Of a stretch of 7,143 nucleotides of DNA, positions 4,796-7,143 are shown piece after piece. The position numbers and the translations under genes are program-made. Below the pieces are notes generated by a model that was given only the letters and a program-made list of their open reading frames with translations, was not told where the DNA came from and did no database searches. Numbering within the stretch: the stretch's first letter is position 1; every line of letters begins with the position of its first letter. Source of the DNA: Lawsonibacter sp. (lineage in GTDB: Bacteria > Bacillota > Clostridia > Oscillospirales > Oscillospiraceae); assembly GCA_022798855.1 (NCBI GenBank), contig JAAWNI010000116.1, positions 1 through 7,143 on the forward strand, read 5' to 3'.

Positions 4796-5172
4796 TTGTC
4801 GTTCTCCTCTCTGACAGCCCGCTCAATCATGGCCGTAATTTCTTCCCCGGTCAGGGCCAGGGAAGCCCCCTCCTTCACCAGAGGTTTCACATAGCCGTCG
4901 TAAAAGGCGGCCTTTCGTTTTTGCTTCACAGTCTCTCCCGCTCCTTTCGATACAAACATGCCGATGCCCCGGCGCTTGTACAAGATTCCGTCCGCCACCA
5001 GCAGGTTGATACCCTTGGCCGCTGTGGCCGGGTTGATGTTGTACCCCCGGGCCAGCTCGTTGGTGGAGGGCACCTGTTCCTCCTCCCGGTAGACTCCCCG
5101 GAGGATGTCGTCCTCCAGCATCCGGGCAATCTGCAAGTAGATCAGGGACTGGTTGTTTAAGGTTCCCCGCAT
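4792..5172 (-). CDS. YtrA-type GntR transcriptional repressor
   Basis: This 126-residue DNA-binding protein has an N-terminal winged helix of the GntR family (about residues 10-75). It contains the recognisable VPSTNELARGYNINPATAAKG helix-turn-helix segment (starting at Val34) and the wing GILYKRRGIGMFVS (62-75). It is followed by a short C-terminal part (~76-126) rather than a large ligand-binding domain, which is the YtrA subfamily arrangement. The start at 5172 is chosen for AGAGGTG just upstream. The frame stays open back to 5307, but that start lies in the -35 box, upstream of the predicted transcription start. It is the first gene of the operon with the ATPase and two permeases and overlaps the ATPase start by 4 bp. 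It probably represses its own operon through the inverted repeat at 5259-5280. The inducer is unknown. Confidence 0.9.
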   Translation of the reverse strand: MRGTLNNQSLIYLQIARMLEDDILRGVYREEEQVPSTNELARGYNINPATAAKGINLLVADGILYKRRGIGMFVSKGAGETVKQKRKAAFYDGYVKPLVKEGASLALTGEEITAMIERAVREENDK

Positions 5173-5258
5173 TTCATCACCTCTGTGGATTTTTGCCCCG
5201 CGCCGCAGAGCTGAAAAAGGACTTGCGCCCCGGCGCTTACTGCTTTTCTTGTTTATTG

Positions 5259-5280
5259 GTTCATTACTTGTGTAACTAAC
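5259..5280 (-). promoter_or_regulatory. Operator-like inverted repeat for the GntR operon
   Basis: Read on the minus strand, GTTAGTTAC, four bases and GTAATGAAC form 9-bp half-sites that match at 7 of 9 positions. It overlaps the last two bases of the -10 box and covers the predicted transcription start, a position where a bound repressor would block initiation. Assigning it to the YtrA-type regulator is inference from proximity and symmetry. Confidence 0.6.
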
Positions 5281-5307
5281 CATACCACCAATGAGGCCCG
5301 GTGTCAA
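5279..5307 (-). promoter_or_regulatory. Promoter of the GntR-ABC operon
   Basis: On the minus strand a perfect -35 TTGACA (5307-5302), a 17-nt spacer and an extended -10 (TGG then TATGGT, 5284-5279) place the start near 5272, about 100 nt before the GntR start codon. Strong promoter elements combined with an operator fit an operon that is tightly repressed until induced. Confidence 0.75.
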
Positions 5308-5316
5308 GTGGTTTTT

Positions 5317-5351
5317 GAAAAAAAATTAAGAGGCGCGCTTCCGCGCGTCTC
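5317..5351 (-). terminator. Intrinsic terminator of the toxin-antitoxin operon
   Basis: On the minus strand GAGACGCGC (5351-5343) pairs with GCGCGCCTC (5338-5330) around GGAA, with one A:C mismatch, and is followed by a U-rich tract including eight consecutive Ts (ending near 5318). It lies just past the toxin stop codon and 10 bp before the -35 box of the GntR operon, so it insulates the two units. Confidence 0.8.
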
Positions 5352-5354
5352 CCG

Positions 5355-5633
5355 CTATTTGCGAAACAGCTCGCTGTGTGTTCCAGTTCTGGTCAGCGTT
5401 AACAGAAGCTGTCCGCCGTCTATTTTGTAAATCAGAAGCCAATCCGGCTGAATATGACACTCCCGATGGCCTATATAGCCACCAGCAAGGGCAGGATCCT
5501 GATATTTAGGGTCCAGAGCCCCCTCCCCGGCCAAAATTTCCACGACATCCAACAGCAATTCCACACTTTTGCCCTGCTTTTTCATTCTCTTGTAGTCCTT
5601 TTTAAACTGGGAGGAGTAAAAAATGTCAAGCAT
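5355..5633 (-). CDS. YafQ-family type II toxin (mRNA interferase), possibly impaired
   Basis: This 92-residue protein of the RelE/YafQ superfamily matches E. coli YafQ in length and layout. These toxins cut mRNA in the ribosome and are neutralised by a DinJ-type antitoxin. The conserved block GGYIGHRECHIQPDWLLIYK (51-70) and TRTGTHSELF (81-90) are present. They supply the counterparts of E. coli His63 (His60), Asp67 (Asp64), Trp68 (Trp65), His87 (His86) and Phe91 (Phe90). The position equivalent to His50 in E. coli (DHPL) is Pro47 here (DPAL), a change of one base from CAT to CCT, so activity may be reduced. The start overlaps the antitoxin's end by 8 bp and uses GGGAGG inside the antitoxin gene as its ribosome binding site. 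The co-directional antitoxin gene, promoter and terminator make this a complete operon. Confidence 0.9.
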   Translation of the reverse strand: MLDIFYSSQFKKDYKRMKKQGKSVELLLDVVEILAGEGALDPKYQDPALAGGYIGHRECHIQPDWLLIYKIDGGQLLLTLTRTGTHSELFRK

Positions 5634-5892
5634 CCAGCGCCTCCCTCAGCGCGTCCCGGCTTTGGAAAGGCCCGGAGAGATTCCGTCTCTGGTTGACATC
5701 CGCAATGGCCTCCAGCGTCTCAGCGCTTGGGCGGGACAGGCTCAGATCAAAAGGTATCCCCCCCTGCCGGATTACCGCTTTAGCAAAAATATTAAAGGCT
5801 GTGGACATGGTCATCCCCAGCTGTCCGCATATCTCGTCAAAAAGCCGTTTGTCTGTTTCGTCAATTCTGATGTTGATATTCGTCTGCGCCAT
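5626..5892 (-). CDS. DinJ/RelB-family antitoxin
   Basis: This 88-residue protein has an N-terminal ribbon-helix-helix DNA-binding fold: a strand at TNINIRI (4-10), helices at about 11-24 and 30-42, and the typical GMTMSTAFNIFAKAVIRQGGIPF segment from residue 26. A C-terminal part (~55-88) should wrap and inactivate the toxin. The start at 5892 has an excellent GGAGGT ribosome binding site. An in-frame start at 5943 is rejected because it lies upstream of the predicted transcription start. It is the first gene of a two-gene operon and overlaps the YafQ-like toxin gene by 8 bp. As in other dinJ-yafQ systems, antitoxin and toxin-antitoxin complex probably repress the promoter at 5923-5951 (family knowledge). 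Confidence 0.92.
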   Translation of the reverse strand: MAQTNINIRIDETDKRLFDEICGQLGMTMSTAFNIFAKAVIRQGGIPFDLSLSRPSAETLEAIADVNQRRNLSGPFQSRDALREALDA

Positions 5893-5922
5893 TTGATTCC
5901 ACCTCCTATTCAATCTATTTAC

Positions 5923-5951
5923 AGTATACTCAAATTTTATCACAACGTCAA
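5923..5951 (-). promoter_or_regulatory. Promoter with palindromic -10 of the toxin-antitoxin operon
   Basis: On the minus strand -35 TTGACG (5951-5946), a 17-nt spacer and -10 TATACT (5928-5923) place the start near 5916. The -10 box is part of the perfect palindrome AGTATACT (5923-5930), a plausible half or whole operator for the ribbon-helix-helix antitoxin. The surrounding 60 bp are clearly AT-richer than the flanking genes. Confidence 0.75.
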
Positions 5952-5965
5952 TAAATATTTCAATT

Positions 5966-5998
5966 AAAAACCGCCGTCCAAAACGGACGGCGGTTTTT
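5966..5998. terminator. Bidirectional terminator after the hydrogenase gene
   Basis: AAAAACCGCCGTCC (5966-5979) pairs perfectly with GGACGGCGGTTTTT (5985-5998) over 14 bp around an AAAAC loop, giving a U-run on either strand. It lies 10 bp past the hydrogenase stop codon, between that gene and the toxin-antitoxin promoter, both on the minus strand. Confidence 0.88.
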
Positions 5999-6008
5999 CA
6001 CTCTTTTA

Positions 6009-7143
6009 TTACGCCTTCTCGGCCTTGCCCTCGGCCTTAGCGGCGGCCTTGGCGGGCGCGGGGGCTTCGACCCCCTTGGCGGTGCTGACGGCCTGGACCA
6101 CGCCCCGGTCCTTGGCCTCCTTGGCGTGCTTCTCCACGTCCAGCTTGTTCCTGGGGCTGCGGATCAGACAGCCGGCGCCCTGGACGCAGCCGCCCTCGCA
6201 GGCCATGCCCTCGATGAAGTTGCCCTCCAGGCGGCCCACTTTCAGCTTCATCAGGGCCACCTCGCAGGCGGCGGTGCCGCTGCACGGCACGGCCTTCACC
6301 TCGAAATTGGAGCCCTTCTCCTTCAAGGTCTGGACCACGGCCTCGGCCACGCCGCCGCTGCGGGCGAAGTTCCGGCCGTAGCCGCTGGCCTCGTCCAGGG
6401 GGGCTTCCTCCAGCTTCTCCAGGTCGATATTCCGGGACTGGAACAGGGCGAACAGCTCCTCATAGGTGAGGACGCAGTCGATGGCATTCATGGTGCGGCC
6501 CAGCTGGAACTCCTTCTTCTTAGCCACGCAGGGGCCGATAAAGACCACCTTGGCGTCGGGGTCCTTTTCTTTCAGGTGCAGGCCGATCATGACCATGGGA
6601 GAGGGGGTGTGGGAGACGTACTGGTTCAGCTCGGGGTGCTTTTTCTTCACATAGCCCACAAAGCCGGGGCAGCAGGAGGAGGTGAGGACGCCCTTCTCCA
6701 CCAGCTCCTCAGACTCCCGGTCGGCCACCATGTCGGCGCCCAGGGCCACCTCGGCCACGCCGGAGAAGCCCAGCATCTTGATGCCGGTCACCACCTGGCC
6801 ATAGGTGGCGGGGGCGAACTGGCCGGCGATGGAGGGGGCGATGACGGCGTAGGTCTTATAGCCCCAGTGGGCGCCGCCCTGGATCATCTGGATGGCGTCC
6901 ACGATCCAGGACTTGTCCTGAATGGCCCCGAAGGGGCACTGATAGACGCAGTTGCCGCAGGAGATGCACTCGTTGATATCAATCGAGGCCTTCTTGTCCG
7001 GGCCCATGGAGATGGCCTTGGCGGGGCAGCCCTTCTCGCAGGGCCGCTGGTTCTTCACGATGGCGCTGTACTGGCAGGCGCTGACGCACTTGCCGCAGGT
7101 GATGCACTTGCTGTGGTCGATGCTGGCCCGGTGGTTGACGATG
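6009..7143 (-). CDS. [FeFe] hydrogenase, group B-like, 5' end outside the window
   Basis: This iron-sulfur enzyme catalyses reversible H2 formation from protons and low-potential electrons, in the cytoplasm. The frame stays open to the right edge, so 378 codons including the stop are visible and the N-terminus is missing. A GTG at 7058-7056 is an internal valine codon. From the visible N-terminus there is a 4Fe-4S motif CITCGKCVSAC (7106-7074), a CEKGC pair, and a second cluster CISCGNCVYQC (6968-6936). The H-cluster domain follows, with SSCCPG (Cys pair at 6674-6669, including the proton-relay cysteine), IGPCVAKKKE (Cys at 6530) and EGMACEGGCVQGAGC (Cys at 6200, 6188 and 6170). All four expected H-cluster cysteines are present. 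GPC replaces the MPC of CpI-type enzymes, as I recall for group B. An Ala/Lys/Pro-rich tail of ~20 residues ends the protein. The gene ends in a terminator. Its partners and maturases (HydE, HydF, HydG) are not in view. Confidence 0.9.
   Translation of the reverse strand, partial: IVNHRASIDHSKCITCGKCVSACQYSAIVKNQRPCEKGCPAKAISMGPDKKASIDINECISCGNCVYQCPFGAIQDKSWIVDAIQMIQGGAHWGYKTYAVIAPSIAGQFAPATYGQVVTGIKMLGFSGVAEVALGADMVADRESEELVEKGVLTSSCCPGFVGYVKKKHPELNQYVSHTPSPMVMIGLHLKEKDPDAKVVFIGPCVAKKKEFQLGRTMNAIDCVLTYEELFALFQSRNIDLEKLEEAPLDEASGYGRNFARSGGVAEAVVQTLKEKGSNFEVKAVPCSGTAACEVALMKLKVGRLEGNFIEGMACEGGCVQGAGCLIRSPRNKLDVEKHAKEAKDRGVVQAVSTAKGVEAPAPAKAAAKAEGKAEKA

Noticed and set aside
5173..5307. Upstream extension of the GntR gene to an ATG at 5307.
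   Set aside because: The extension lies over the -35, -10 and operator region and is basic and low in family likeness. The start at 5172 has a good ribosome binding site.
5893..5943. Upstream extension of the antitoxin to an ATG at 5943.
   Set aside because: It begins between the -35 and -10 boxes. GGAGGT at normal spacing before 5892 fixes the start there.
7056..7058. GTG as the start of the hydrogenase gene.
   Set aside because: The frame is open upstream and encodes another complete CxxCxxCxxxC cluster motif at 7106-7074, so the gene continues past the window edge.

Overview
The window looks like chromosomal DNA of a gut Oscillospiraceae-type Clostridium (the Flavonifractor / Lawsonibacter / Pseudoflavonifractor neighbourhood). 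This is an inference from GC-rich coding DNA with strong Gram-positive ribosome binding sites, a clostridial butyrate-pathway crotonase, a group B-like [FeFe] hydrogenase, and GC-rich double-hairpin repeats of a kind common in that family. No taxonomic marker gene is present.

Layout, left to right. (1) Positions 1-404 hold no conventional gene but are densely structured. Two strong promoters face each other (+ at 34-62, - at 306-278), and their promoters and 5' transcribed segments are related in sequence. They converge on a shared hairpin at 119-151. The plus transcript would be an ~80-nt non-coding RNA. The minus transcript carries a 20-residue beta-patterned peptide whose Shine-Dalgarno sequence is folded into a hairpin. 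This is the best candidate in the window for something undescribed. (2) 405-2183, plus strand: crt (enoyl-CoA hydratase/crotonase) with its own consensus promoter, then an AEC-family permease, separated by a strong hairpin. (3) 2184-2452: three copies of a double-hairpin repeat in mixed orientation, then a terminator. (4) 2453-5172, minus strand: a four-gene operon of a YtrA-type GntR repressor, an ABC ATPase and two six-helix membrane proteins, with an operator-like inverted repeat at the promoter. (5) 5330-5951, minus strand: a DinJ/YafQ-type toxin-antitoxin operon with its own promoter and terminator. Its toxin has Pro where E. coli YafQ has the active-site residue His50. (6) 5966-7143, minus strand: a terminator and the 3' part of an [FeFe] hydrogenase gene that runs off the right edge.

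Functionally, crt and the hydrogenase fit a fermentative anaerobe that makes butyrate and handles H2. The ytr-type ABC operon is probably an envelope-stress or antimicrobial-response exporter that stays off until an inducer releases the GntR protein. The toxin-antitoxin pair and the convergent small transcripts are accessory modules lodged between these units.
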